From Flavobacterium sp. CECT 9288 (lineage in GTDB: Bacteria > Bacteroidota > Bacteroidia > Flavobacteriales > Flavobacteriaceae), in NCBI RefSeq assembly GCF_918731615.1, contig NZ_OU957226.1, positions 558,001 to 622,000 on the forward strand: 64,000 nt of DNA, written 5' to 3'. The position numbers and the translations under genes are program-made. This document shows positions 1-9,013 of this stretch, in pieces. Position 1 is the first letter of the stretch. Each line of letters opens with the position of its first letter. The notes under the pieces are model-generated. The model worked only from the letters and a program-made list of their open reading frames with translations, ran no database searches and was not told where the DNA came from.

Positions 1-1
1 G

Positions 2-1474
2 CAAATCATTGGTTTTGTAGGTCAAGCTATTGCCGCTGTTATGGTGGAGTTGGCACGCAAAAATCAGGAGGAAATCATCGCTTGGTGCGCACAAGAATAC
101 GCTGAAGCTTTAAACGAAAACGAAATTGCATCTTTGCTTCATCATCAAAAAATGATGATCTCCTATGGCACAGCACAAGAAAGTTATTTGGGTCGCAAAA
201 TAGGTTATGTAGAAGAATCTCCTTTTTTAGATGTAAAAAAAAATGTGTTGTATCCCACCTGGTTGATGAGTAGTACAGTGGGAGCTATTCACGCCAATGT
301 TTTGTTTTTGATAGCTCATAAAATTCCCACTAATGATCATCTGGATTTTTTCCTGAACTCTGCTGCTAAAATAGGGATGTTGAACGGGCTTTTGTGTTAT
401 TCAGAACCCCGATTACTGAAAAAGAATATAAACAAGAACAATGAAGTTGAAGCAAATAATTTTGTCTTGTTTCGTTTTGTAAGGCAGCATTACAAAAAAA
501 GATGGTTGCTACTGTTATTTTTAAATTTAATTGTTTTTGAAAAGCAGTTGGCATTTTTTCCGTTAATTATTGCCTTTACTTACCAGTCTAGAAAAAAAAT
601 AAAGCTTAGTTTTGATACTATTGCAGTGCAATCTAGAAAAGAGGTGCTAAGCAATAGAAGCATTGATGTTATAATACCAACCATTGGCAGAAAAGCATAC
701 TTACATGATGTTTTAAAAGACTTGGCGTTGCAAACGCATTTGCCAAATAAAGTGATTATTGTGGAGCAAAACCCACAACTAGCGAGTGTCTCCGAGTTGG
801 ATTTTTTACAAGTTTCAAATTGGCCTTTTCAAATAAAACATATTTTTACCCATCAAGCAGGTGCTTGTAACGCGCGAAATGTAGCATTAAATGAGGTGCG
901 TAGTGAATGGGTATTTTTAAATGATGATGACAATCGTTTTGGGTCAAACCTTATTGAAGCTGTTTTTGAGAAAGTAGAACAGTATGGTACAGAGGCTTGT
1001 ACAACTGCTTATTTGCAGCAGGATGAAACTCAAATATTCAATACCATTCATCAATCGGGTATCTTTGGCTCAGGCAATAGCTTTGTTAAAGCCAGCGCTT
1101 TGCAACACATTCGTTTTGATGCTGCTTTAGAATTTGGTTACGGTGAGGATACCGATTTTGGGATGCAATTACGTCAATCAGGTGTCGATATTATTTATTT
1201 TCCAAGCTTGTACATCACTCATTTAAAAGCACCAATGGGCGGATTTCGAATCAAAACGCAACAAAAATGGGATAACGATCTTGTCGTACCAAAACCATCG
1301 CCAACGGTCATGTACGTTTTTAGAAAACATTATACAAGAGAACAATTATTATGTTTTAAATTAGTTTCGTTTTTTAAATTACTTAAAAAAGAGCCATGGC
1401 GCAACTGGGGTTCATTTATACATCAGTACGAACGCAAATGGCAAAGCAGCTTATATTGGTCTAAAAAATTATAA
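2..1474 (+). CDS. Family 2 glycosyltransferase, 5' end outside the window
   Basis: This is a polysaccharide glycosyltransferase. The frame is open to the left edge of the window, so the true start probably lies upstream; the first ATG inside is at 41. Counted from that ATG, about 200 N-terminal residues of unassigned sequence end in a hydrophobic stretch (about 157-182) that may anchor the protein in the membrane. A GT-A fold domain follows, opening with IDVIIPTIGR near residue 209. The nucleotide-sugar/metal motif NDDDN lies near 297 and the acceptor-site motif GYGEDTDFG near 367. It heads a run of polysaccharide genes, with the next gene 3 bp downstream. The sugar donor and acceptor cannot be read from sequence. 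Confidence 0.87.
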   Translation, partial: QIIGFVGQAIAAVMVELARKNQEEIIAWCAQEYAEALNENEIASLLHHQKMMISYGTAQESYLGRKIGYVEESPFLDVKKNVLYPTWLMSSTVGAIHANVLFLIAHKIPTNDHLDFFLNSAAKIGMLNGLLCYSEPRLLKKNINKNNEVEANNFVLFRFVRQHYKKRWLLLLFLNLIVFEKQLAFFPLIIAFTYQSRKKIKLSFDTIAVQSRKEVLSNRSIDVIIPTIGRKAYLHDVLKDLALQTHLPNKVIIVEQNPQLASVSELDFLQVSNWPFQIKHIFTHQAGACNARNVALNEVRSEWVFLNDDDNRFGSNLIEAVFEKVEQYGTEACTTAYLQQDETQIFNTIHQSGIFGSGNSFVKASALQHIRFDAALEFGYGEDTDFGMQLRQSGVDIIYFPSLYITHLKAPMGGFRIKTQQKWDNDLVVPKPSPTVMYVFRKHYTREQLLCFKLVSFFKLLKKEPWRNWGSFIHQYERKWQSSLYWSKKL

Positions 1475-1477
1475 AAT

Positions 1478-2266
1478 ATGGATCATACACCACCAATGAT
1501 AAGTTTTTTAATTACTCATTACAATAGGCCAAACGATTTGTTGCTGTGCCTAAACGCTATTCGTGGTTTAGATCTTTGTGACTATGAAATCGTGGTGTCT
1601 GATGATGCTAGTGAGGCACAACATTTGGAAATTATCCAACAGTATCCCATCGACCAGCTATTATTGGCTGATAAAAATGGCGGTTTAGCGGCAAATATCA
1701 ATCGCGGTTTGCAAGCTTGCCGTGGACAGTACATTATATATTGTCAAGAAGATTTTATGTTGTCAAGTAAATTGGCAATTATTTTACCTGAGTGTTTAGA
1801 ACACTTAGCTTCAAAAAAACTTGATTTGATTCGTTTTGTATCCAATATGAATTTTAACTCGACTTCGTGTGTAAGTACAAACATCAGTAGGATTCCAAAG
1901 TTTGCATTTCGTAATTTTTTACAAAATTATTATCAATATAGTGACCATCCTTTTATAACTACTAAAGATTTTCATCCTACTTTTGGCTTTTATCAGGAAG
2001 AAACTTCAGGACGATACGGAGAGACTGAGTACGCCATTCGAATTCTTAAGTCGGCTGCCAAAATAGGAATTACAAAACAAGCTTATGCTTCTACAATCGA
2101 CGGCAGTCAATCAGTTTTGGCTAATGAAAGTAAAGTCGTTGCAAAATCTTTTTCTTTCAATAAAAAAGCGATCCATTGGGCGAGAGCATTTCGACTTTAT
2201 GCAGAATTGCTATTGTATGATAAAAAAAATCGAGGTTTAAAAACGTACAGAAATTTCAGAAATTAA
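1478..2266 (+). CDS. Family 2 glycosyltransferase
   Basis: This 262-residue glycosyltransferase of the GT-A fold opens with ISFLITHYNRP (about residues 8-18), has VVSDDAS near 40 and CQEDF near 88 as the probable metal/nucleotide-sugar site. No transmembrane segment is evident, so it is probably cytoplasmic or peripheral. It starts 3 bp after the preceding glycosyltransferase and ends 10 bp before the next gene, which fits one transcript. It should add one sugar to the lipid-linked repeat unit; which sugar is unknown. Confidence 0.86.
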   Translation: MDHTPPMISFLITHYNRPNDLLLCLNAIRGLDLCDYEIVVSDDASEAQHLEIIQQYPIDQLLLADKNGGLAANINRGLQACRGQYIIYCQEDFMLSSKLAIILPECLEHLASKKLDLIRFVSNMNFNSTSCVSTNISRIPKFAFRNFLQNYYQYSDHPFITTKDFHPTFGFYQEETSGRYGETEYAIRILKSAAKIGITKQAYASTIDGSQSVLANESKVVAKSFSFNKKAIHWARAFRLYAELLLYDKKNRGLKTYRNFRN

Positions 2267-2276
2267 GATAAAACTA

Positions 2277-3296
2277 ATGCTGAAGATTTATACCGATCAT
2301 CTGTTTATAACCCCTGAAAACCGGAAAGAAGTTTTTCCGTTGTTGTTTGATTTGTGTTATACAGATAATAGTATTTTGCACTCCTTTTACGAGCTGGTAT
2401 CAACTATTGAAGCGTGTGACGTAGCAATAGTTCCTGTAAATTTGCGACGGTTTGGTAGCCGAACTGAATTAAATCAATTTATTTCTGAGGCTCAAAAAAG
2501 GCGTAAAATAGTTTGGCTGTATTCAGGTGGAGATTTTGGACTAACATTAGACTCGGCTGTTCATGTATTTAGAAACGGTGGTTTTCATTCTAAGTTACCA
2601 AGGACTACTTTTATTTTGCCGTCTTTTATCAATGATCCCTTTCAAAATAAAGATCAAGGAGTAGTTGCTATTCCTAAAATTGCGATGCCTCAAATAGGGT
2701 TTGTGGGGCATGCAGCTAATTCAATTACTAAACAGTTAAAAGAATTAATTGGGTATTGTAAAAATAATTTAGATATAATTTTAAAGCGGGAACAAGCTGA
2801 TTTTCAAAATTTTTATCCTTCTAGTACAAAACGTTATCATTTTTTAAAACAATTATCAAAAAGTAAAAAAGTAGCAACTAATTTTATTTTGAGAAAAAAT
2901 TATAGTGCTGGTGCAAAAACAGTTCAGGACAAAGCCATTGCAAGACAGGAATTTTTTGATAATATTGCTGCTAATCCGTACACGTTTTGCATGCGTGGAG
3001 CAGGAAATTTTTCGGTTAGGTTTTATGAAACGTTGGCCATGGGAAGGATTCCAGTAGTGGTTAACACGGATATCCGATTGCCTCTAGATGATCAAATTGA
3101 TTGGAGTAAACATTGCGTGATGGTATCTGAGGGAAACATGATACAAGAGTTGGTTGCTTTTCACACTGATATTGAACCAAAAGATTTTATTCAAATGCAA
3201 ATTGACAACCGTAATTTATGGTTGAATTTTTTAGAACGAGAAGCTTATTTTAGTACTATCTATGGTATTTTTAAAAATAAAATAAATGAAGTTTAG
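2277..3296 (+). CDS. Exostosin-like glycosyltransferase
   Basis: This 339-residue protein resembles the exostosin family (GT47-type, GT-B fold). The most telling stretch is near residue 240, where FCMRGAGNFSVRFYE is followed by LAMGRIPVVVNTD, the usual nucleotide-sugar binding region of exostosin domains. No signal peptide or membrane segment is seen, as expected for a bacterial cytoplasmic enzyme. It lies between two GT2 genes and its 3' end overlaps the next gene by 11 bp. Its sugar specificity is unknown; the animal enzymes make heparan sulfate, but that should not be carried over to a bacterial homologue. Confidence 0.8.
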   Translation: MLKIYTDHLFITPENRKEVFPLLFDLCYTDNSILHSFYELVSTIEACDVAIVPVNLRRFGSRTELNQFISEAQKRRKIVWLYSGGDFGLTLDSAVHVFRNGGFHSKLPRTTFILPSFINDPFQNKDQGVVAIPKIAMPQIGFVGHAANSITKQLKELIGYCKNNLDIILKREQADFQNFYPSSTKRYHFLKQLSKSKKVATNFILRKNYSAGAKTVQDKAIARQEFFDNIAANPYTFCMRGAGNFSVRFYETLAMGRIPVVVNTDIRLPLDDQIDWSKHCVMVSEGNMIQELVAFHTDIEPKDFIQMQIDNRNLWLNFLEREAYFSTIYGIFKNKINEV

Positions 3297-4305
3297 TCTC
3301 ATTATATGTACGTACATGCGCCCAAAAGCCGTGGTCAAATTGTTGCAATCTGTTGCGAAGCAGTCCCTTTATCCAGATGAAATTCTAATCATTGATGGGA
3401 GTGAGAACCAAGATACGGAAAATGCTATTGCACAACATGATTTTGATAAGGTGGCTTATTACAAAGTACGTGAATCAGAAAGAGGTTTAACAAAGCAAAG
3501 AAATTTTGGAATTCAAAAAAGAGATAAAAATTCTCAAGTAATTTGTTTCCTTGATGATGATACTGTTCTTACTCCGACGTATTTTTTTGAGATTATACAA
3601 ACTTTTAAAAGTAATATAAATATCGCAGGGGTTGGCGGTGTTGCCACTAACGAAAATAAATGGCAAGAAAAAAAACAGAATATTTCTTATCATCCTCATT
3701 ATTTTTATCAATGGGAAAATTACGTTTATCCCGAAGGATTACGTAATGTAGTTCGTAATTATCTGGGTTTGTCTTCTCCATTACATCCGGGAAAAATGCC
3801 TAATTTCTCCCATGGTCGCACTTGCGGTTATCCCTTGACAGGCAAAATCTATGATGTAGATTTGTTAATTGGCATGTCAATGTCCTTTCGGGCAAGTGTT
3901 TTTAAGGAGTTACAATTTTCTACTTATTTTGAAGGATATGGTTTATATGAAGATGCTGATTTCAGTTTGAGAGTCATACAATATGGTAGAAATGTTATCA
4001 ATACAAAGGCTCAATTGCACCACTATCACGAACCTTATGGTAGACCAAATCAATATAAATATGGTAAAATGGTTGTTCGAAACGGTTGGTACGTGTGGCG
4101 AGTGAAGAATCCAAATCCTAAAATCAAGGATAGGCTCAAGTGGCATGCAATTACCGTTTTGTTATTGTGCATCAGAGGTACAAATTCTTTGAGAGGCAAT
4201 GATAAAAAAGCCGCATTTTTAGAAACCATAGGAAGAGTTGTGGGTTGGATATCGGTTTTATTTTCTCCGCCGCAAATACAAAATAAGGACTGTGGAGGCT
4301 TTTAA
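3286..4305 (+). CDS. Family 2 glycosyltransferase
   Basis: This 339-residue GT-A glycosyltransferase starts with FSLIICTYMRP, has the donor-binding DxD-type motif FLDDDT near residue 89 and the motif GYGLYEDADFS near 218, which matches the ED acceptor-side motif of the family. A hydrophobic stretch near 290 (TVLLLCIRG) may touch the membrane. The start codon lies inside the 3' end of the exostosin-like gene, so the two are probably translationally coupled. It is followed by an 86-bp gap with a candidate promoter, so this may be the last gene of the first transcript. Confidence 0.87.
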   Translation: MKFSLIICTYMRPKAVVKLLQSVAKQSLYPDEILIIDGSENQDTENAIAQHDFDKVAYYKVRESERGLTKQRNFGIQKRDKNSQVICFLDDDTVLTPTYFFEIIQTFKSNINIAGVGGVATNENKWQEKKQNISYHPHYFYQWENYVYPEGLRNVVRNYLGLSSPLHPGKMPNFSHGRTCGYPLTGKIYDVDLLIGMSMSFRASVFKELQFSTYFEGYGLYEDADFSLRVIQYGRNVINTKAQLHHYHEPYGRPNQYKYGKMVVRNGWYVWRVKNPNPKIKDRLKWHAITVLLLCIRGTNSLRGNDKKAAFLETIGRVVGWISVLFSPPQIQNKDCGGF

Positions 4306-4338
4306 AAGATTCAGAAAAGATTCGTTAAGAATTCCGTT

Positions 4339-4368
4339 GGCTTTTAGAATAAAAAAACATTAAATTTG
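4339..4368 (+). promoter_or_regulatory. Candidate promoter for the methyltransferase-GT4 genes
   Basis: A perfect -7 element TAAATTTG lies at 4361-4368, 23 bp before the methyltransferase start. A TTG at 4337-4339, 21 bp further upstream, could be a weak -33 element. This is the largest gap in the polysaccharide cluster, which supports an internal promoter. It rests on motif matching only. Confidence 0.4.
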
Positions 4369-4391
4369 AATGTCACAATTTACCCTATTGT

Positions 4392-5321
4392 ATGCAAAAA
4401 CACATTATTCATCCTGATTCAAATGCTAAATTAGTATCATTTACAAAAGATTTTTTTTATTTTGAAGACGGTAGCATGTTGCCTGTTTTTAATGGGATTC
4501 CAGTTCTTTTTAGCACACAGTCGATGTTTTGTTACGAGGATATTTGCAAAGCCAAAGTGACTACTCAAAATGGGGCTCATTTAGACACCTCAAACCTGAA
4601 AAATTACATCCGTAGAAAAATGTTGCCTGCTTTATGTGCTGATTTTAACATGGATCAGCGGTATGCTGAACTAGCAAAAAGGTTGGCTAAAGGCAGTAAA
4701 GTGCTTATTGTAGGTGTGGGTGAAAAAGCTACTTATTATAAAAATATTTTCAGTGATTGTGAGGTTATAACCACTGATGTTCATGCTACTTTTAAACCAG
4801 ATTATATTTTTGACGGGCATTACATCCCGTTTGAAAATGCTTGTTTTGATCTTGTTTTGGCGGCACAAGTTATAGAGCATACTTTGCATCCGTGGCTTTT
4901 TTGTGAAGAATTACAAAGGGTTACCAAAATAAATGGTTTTTTGCAAATAGAAGCTCCACAATCATTTCCATATCATGCTGAACCCTATGATTTTTTTAGA
5001 TTTACTTTTACTGGTATGCGAAGTTTGTTTCGGGAATGTGCCGTTGTTACTTCTGAAATAACTGAGGGGAACGCAGCAAATGTAGCGGTTACGGTATCTA
5101 ATTTTTTTATCAATACTTCTTCTACTAGGTGGATAAGGAGTGCATGGTTGTTTGTTACAAGATTGACATTAGGATGGATGAAATATCTAGACCGCCCGAA
5201 AGTTAGTCTTACCAGACGATCCGTTTCAATGCCAAAAGGGTATGCGTTTACTTTTCAAAAAGATTCTCAGCCCCGATCTTCAAAAGACTTATTAACGGAG
5301 TTTTATCAATTAAAAAAATGA
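4392..5321 (+). CDS. Class I SAM methyltransferase with Trm112-like N-terminus
   Basis: This 309-residue protein joins two parts. Residues about 1-40 (LVSFTKDFFYFEDGS, then PVFNGIPVLF) look like a Trm112/YcaR-type head but contain none of its usual cysteines. Residues about 95-220 form a Rossmann methyltransferase with motif I VLIVGVGEKA, an acidic end of strand 2 (VITTDVHA), and a VIEHTLHPW helix as in the methyltransferase-11 group. It lies among glycosyltransferases and its stop codon overlaps the next start (ATGA at 5318), so a role in methylating a sugar or the polysaccharide end is a reasonable inference. The substrate cannot be told from sequence. Confidence 0.8.
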   Translation: MQKHIIHPDSNAKLVSFTKDFFYFEDGSMLPVFNGIPVLFSTQSMFCYEDICKAKVTTQNGAHLDTSNLKNYIRRKMLPALCADFNMDQRYAELAKRLAKGSKVLIVGVGEKATYYKNIFSDCEVITTDVHATFKPDYIFDGHYIPFENACFDLVLAAQVIEHTLHPWLFCEELQRVTKINGFLQIEAPQSFPYHAEPYDFFRFTFTGMRSLFRECAVVTSEITEGNAANVAVTVSNFFINTSSTRWIRSAWLFVTRLTLGWMKYLDRPKVSLTRRSVSMPKGYAFTFQKDSQPRSSKDLLTEFYQLKK

Positions 5322-6436
5322 GACTTCTCGTTATTACCCATGTTCCTCATGTTCATAAAGACGGGCGTTATTATGCCTATGCTCCTTATGTAAAAGAAAT
5401 GAATTTGTGGTTAAAACATTGTGATACAGTAACTTTTATTGCTCCTTTACAAAACGAAAGGCATACAGTAATTGATACTTTTTATGCACACAATAGATTA
5501 CAATTTGTACCTGTAGCACGTTTTGATGTGCTTCATTTTAAGAGTGTATTGCTGGCTTTTTTAAAAATTCCAAAGATTTGCATCCAGCTTTTTAAAGCAA
5601 TGCAAAAGGCAGATCATATTCATTTACGATGTCCTGGAAATATAGGAATGCTAGGCTGTATCGTTCAAATATTTTTTCCTAACACCCCAAAAACAGCTAA
5701 ATATGCTGGTAATTGGGATCCTAATGCAAAACAACCTTGGACGTATAGGTTGCAAAAGTGGATTTTGAATGCTACTTTCTGGACCAAGAACATGAATATT
5801 TTGGTGTATGGTGAATGGAAAAATGCCAGTTTAAATTGCAAACCTTTTTTTACAGCTAGTTATTCAGAAAACGAAATAGTTCCACTTGAACCAAGGAGCC
5901 CAAATGCTGCCTTTACGTTTGTCTTTGTGGGTGCATTGGTACCGGGAAAAAATCCTCTTTACGCCATAAAACTTATCGAAAAATTACTATATCAAGATTG
6001 TAGTGTTACTTTAAAAATCTATGGTGACGGACCTTTAAAAGTTTCTTTAGAAGAGTATATTAATTCTAATAATTTGTCTCAATGGATTACCGTAATGGGG
6101 AATCAAAGTAGTGAAGTGGTAAAAAAGGCCTATCAATCCAGTCATTTTGTGATATTACCATCAAATAGTGAGGGTTGGCCCAAAGCAATCGCCGAAGGAA
6201 TGTTTTGGGGCTGTATTCCACTGGCAACTGCTGTATCTTGTGTTTCAACTATGTTAGATTATGGTAAAAGAGGAGTTTTGCTTAACATGCAATTAGAGCA
6301 GGATAGTAAAGAGATTTTTGCTCTTTTACAAGATGCCACTAAGCAAGAAATACAACGCAAAGCAGCAACTGATTGGTCCAGAGCATATACAATAGAGCGT
6401 TTTGAAAACGAAATACAATTGCTTTTACAACCATGA
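5318..6436 (+). CDS. Family 4 glycosyltransferase
   Basis: This 372-residue protein is a GT-B fold retaining glycosyltransferase. The C-terminal half carries the family signature: FVFVGALVPGKNP near residue 204, LKIYGDGPL near 235, and the donor-binding SNSEGWPKAIAEGM near 287, with the usual E-x7-E spacing. The N-terminal half is the acceptor-binding domain and has a hydrophobic region near 75-100 that could lie on the membrane. It overlaps both neighbours by 4 bp (ATGA), which points to translational coupling. It should add one sugar residue to the growing repeat unit; which sugar is unknown. Confidence 0.88.
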   Translation: MRLLVITHVPHVHKDGRYYAYAPYVKEMNLWLKHCDTVTFIAPLQNERHTVIDTFYAHNRLQFVPVARFDVLHFKSVLLAFLKIPKICIQLFKAMQKADHIHLRCPGNIGMLGCIVQIFFPNTPKTAKYAGNWDPNAKQPWTYRLQKWILNATFWTKNMNILVYGEWKNASLNCKPFFTASYSENEIVPLEPRSPNAAFTFVFVGALVPGKNPLYAIKLIEKLLYQDCSVTLKIYGDGPLKVSLEEYINSNNLSQWITVMGNQSSEVVKKAYQSSHFVILPSNSEGWPKAIAEGMFWGCIPLATAVSCVSTMLDYGKRGVLLNMQLEQDSKEIFALLQDATKQEIQRKAATDWSRAYTIERFENEIQLLLQP

Positions 6437-7509
6437 GAATCATACAACTCATAGATACACTTGCTGCTGGAGGTGCTGAACGAATGGCTGTGAATTATGC
6501 TAATGCACTCAACACAAGAATAGATTTTTCGGGGATTGTATGCACGCGTCAGGAAGGACCATTGCGAGAGCATATTGAATCTAAAACCGCTTATTTTTTT
6601 TTAAACAAAAAAAGAACCCTTGATTTTAAAGCTATTTGGGCTTTGCGCCAATATGTTACTCAACATAATATTGAAGTCATTCATGCGCATAGTACTTCCT
6701 TCTTTTTAGCTTTTATGGTAAAACTGTTACGTCCTTCTTTGCAGTTGGTTTGGCATGATCATTATGGAGATAGTGAGTTTTTAAAGGCTAGACCCACACT
6801 GGCATTGCGGTTAACCTTGCCATTTTTTAGTGGGATTATCGCAGTAAACCAAAAATTAAAAAATTGGGCTGAAACTAAAGGGTTTGGTATTAATGTTATT
6901 TATTTAGAAAATTTTACTACGCCCCAAAAGCTCGAGCAAAACACAGGTGAGTTACATGGTGAAGTAGGAAAACGAATAGTATCCTTAGCTAATTTGCGGC
7001 TTCAAAAAAACCATGCTCTACTTTTAGAAGTTGCAGTATTAGTCCAGAATTCCCATCCTAACTGGACCTTTCATCTTGTTGGGAAAGACTTTAATGATGA
7101 TTATTCGAATGATTTAAAAAAAAACATTGTAGCTCTTAATCTTGAGCAAACCGTTTTTATCTATGGATCCAGAAGTGATGTTTCAAATGTTTTACACCAA
7201 GCTACAATTGGGATATTAACTTCATCTTCTGAAGGGCTACCTCTCGCTTTGTTAGAGTATGGTATTGCAGGCTTGGCCACCGTTGTAACTGATGTCGGGG
7301 AAAATGGAGCAGTAGTTAGCAATGGTGAAAATGGGTATCTCGCAGATCAAAATTCAAAAAAAATCTATGAAAAACTACTGCTTTTGATGCAGGATGCGGT
7401 AAAACGAAGTACTTTTGGCGCAAAGCTGAAAGAAACTGTTCATGCAAAATTCTCAGAGGAGCATGTGATTTCACGTTATTTAAGTTGGTTGGAAAAGCGC
7501 AATACATGA
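6433..7509 (+). CDS. Family 4 glycosyltransferase
   Basis: This 358-residue GT-B glycosyltransferase opens with the glycine-rich acceptor loop DTLAAGGAERM (about residues 8-18), continues with VIHAHSTS near 75, then has VSLANLRLQKNH near 182, FHLVGKD near 212 and the donor-site SSSEGLPLALLEYG near 266. It is close in type to the capsule and O-antigen transferases with an N-terminal GGAE loop. It is coupled by ATGA overlaps to the GT4 gene before it and to the polymerase gene after it. Confidence 0.88.
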   Translation: MRIIQLIDTLAAGGAERMAVNYANALNTRIDFSGIVCTRQEGPLREHIESKTAYFFLNKKRTLDFKAIWALRQYVTQHNIEVIHAHSTSFFLAFMVKLLRPSLQLVWHDHYGDSEFLKARPTLALRLTLPFFSGIIAVNQKLKNWAETKGFGINVIYLENFTTPQKLEQNTGELHGEVGKRIVSLANLRLQKNHALLLEVAVLVQNSHPNWTFHLVGKDFNDDYSNDLKKNIVALNLEQTVFIYGSRSDVSNVLHQATIGILTSSSEGLPLALLEYGIAGLATVVTDVGENGAVVSNGENGYLADQNSKKIYEKLLLLMQDAVKRSTFGAKLKETVHAKFSEEHVISRYLSWLEKRNT

Positions 7510-8846
7510 AAAAAGAAGATAGATCCTATTTGTTTTTAATTGTCTTGCATGTTGTAATTGGCATGCTGATATTTATGCTTCCTTTTGTGGCTAAAATTTA
7601 TGGTTTTGCCATTTTTGTAGTAGGTGCTTATTACATTATCAAAACTCAAAATGTAAATAATGAATGCTTAAAAGTTGCCGCTTATGTTGTGGGTAGCGAA
7701 ATCATTTTAAGAATGACAGGAGGTAATATATCCTATGAGTTTTCAAAATATGAAGTTATTATTTTTTTGTTTTTAGGCATGTATTTCAAGGGGTTTTCAC
7801 GATCTGCTTTTCCGTATTGGATTTTTTTACTGTTACTCATTCCAGGTGTAATCATGGCCACCTTTGTTCTTAATTTTAATTCGAATATAAATAATGCTAT
7901 TGCGTTTAACATTTCTGGTCCTGTTTGTTTGGCTTTTGCCTCTTTATATACCTATCGGAGAAAAATAAGTTTGGAACAAATGAATTCCATTCTTCTTTGT
8001 GTGGGATTACCTATCTTGAGTTGCACGGTTTATCTTATTTTTTATACCCCTAATGTTAGGGATGTAATTACAGGTACAGCTTCTAGTTTTGAAACATCAG
8101 GAGGTTTTGGGCCTAATCAAGTTGCTACTTTTCTAGGCCTTGGAATGTTTATCTTTTTTTCGAGAATTATTTTAGAGTCAAAGAGCACTTTTTTGGTAAT
8201 ACTTAATTTAATAGTAGCCTTAAATATTAGTTACAGGGGTATGGTTACTTTTTCAAGAGGAGGTATGATTACTGGGTTTTTAATGATTATCATGTTGCTT
8301 CTGTTTTTATATTTCAAATCAAATGGAGCGGGAAAGGTTAAATTGAGTTATATATTTATTATTATATCACTTGCTATGATGGCTATTTGGTCTTACTCGT
8401 CCTATCAAACGGGTGGACTTATTGATAAACGTTATGCCAATCAAGATGCTGCAGGAAGATCCAAAGAAAGTCAGTTTACCGGAAGAGAAGATGTGGCTCA
8501 AAACGAAATTAATATGTTTTTTAAAAATCCGATATTGGGCGTTGGGGTTGGAAAAGGAGTAGAAATTCGGGAACAGGAAATGGGCATTAAAATAGCGTCA
8601 CATGATGAAATAACTAGAATGCTTGCTGAGCATGGATCCTTAGGTTTGGTAGGATTATTAATTTTGCTAGTAACACCTTTTGTTTTATTTGTTGAAAACA
8701 AGTTTAACATGTATTTAATTTGTTTTGTAGTGTTTTGGTTTCTCACAATCAACCACGCGGCTATGCGTACAGCGGCACCTGCGTTTATTTATTCTTTGGC
8801 ACTGTTAAATGTACAACTACGCACTTCGTCAAGAGATGAAACGTAA
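7506..8846 (+). CDS. O-antigen polymerase/ligase-like membrane protein (Wzy/WaaL type)
   Basis: This is a polytopic membrane protein of 446 residues from the chosen start. It has about ten to twelve hydrophobic segments and a long loop near residues 300-370 with FTGREDVAQNE and NPILGVGVGKG, the pattern of the O-antigen ligase/polymerase domain. Members either polymerise repeat units or ligate the polymer to lipid A-core; the sequence does not separate these. The ATG at 7506 was chosen because it makes the ATGA overlap seen at the other joints here and begins at the first conserved residues; an in-frame ATG at 7485 would add seven residues. Confidence 0.84.
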   Translation: MKKEDRSYLFLIVLHVVIGMLIFMLPFVAKIYGFAIFVVGAYYIIKTQNVNNECLKVAAYVVGSEIILRMTGGNISYEFSKYEVIIFLFLGMYFKGFSRSAFPYWIFLLLLIPGVIMATFVLNFNSNINNAIAFNISGPVCLAFASLYTYRRKISLEQMNSILLCVGLPILSCTVYLIFYTPNVRDVITGTASSFETSGGFGPNQVATFLGLGMFIFFSRIILESKSTFLVILNLIVALNISYRGMVTFSRGGMITGFLMIIMLLLFLYFKSNGAGKVKLSYIFIIISLAMMAIWSYSSYQTGGLIDKRYANQDAAGRSKESQFTGREDVAQNEINMFFKNPILGVGVGKGVEIREQEMGIKIASHDEITRMLAEHGSLGLVGLLILLVTPFVLFVENKFNMYLICFVVFWFLTINHAAMRTAAPAFIYSLALLNVQLRTSSRDET

Positions 8847-9013
8847 TAATGTGTATGTTAGCAGCATAGTTTATATTCTATGCGATATTCTTTAATATTA
8901 TAGTTTTCGCTTCCTTTTTTCGAGTCGCTATATTTGTTAAAAAAAAACAAAGATTTTCTAAATTTATCTCCTCTTAAAAGTGCTATCTTGCAGTACCAAT
9001 CATAATACGATTT

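Noticed and set aside
8864..8883. Hairpin GCATAG/CTATGC as terminator after the polymerase gene
   Set aside because: The stem is only 6 bp and no T-run follows.
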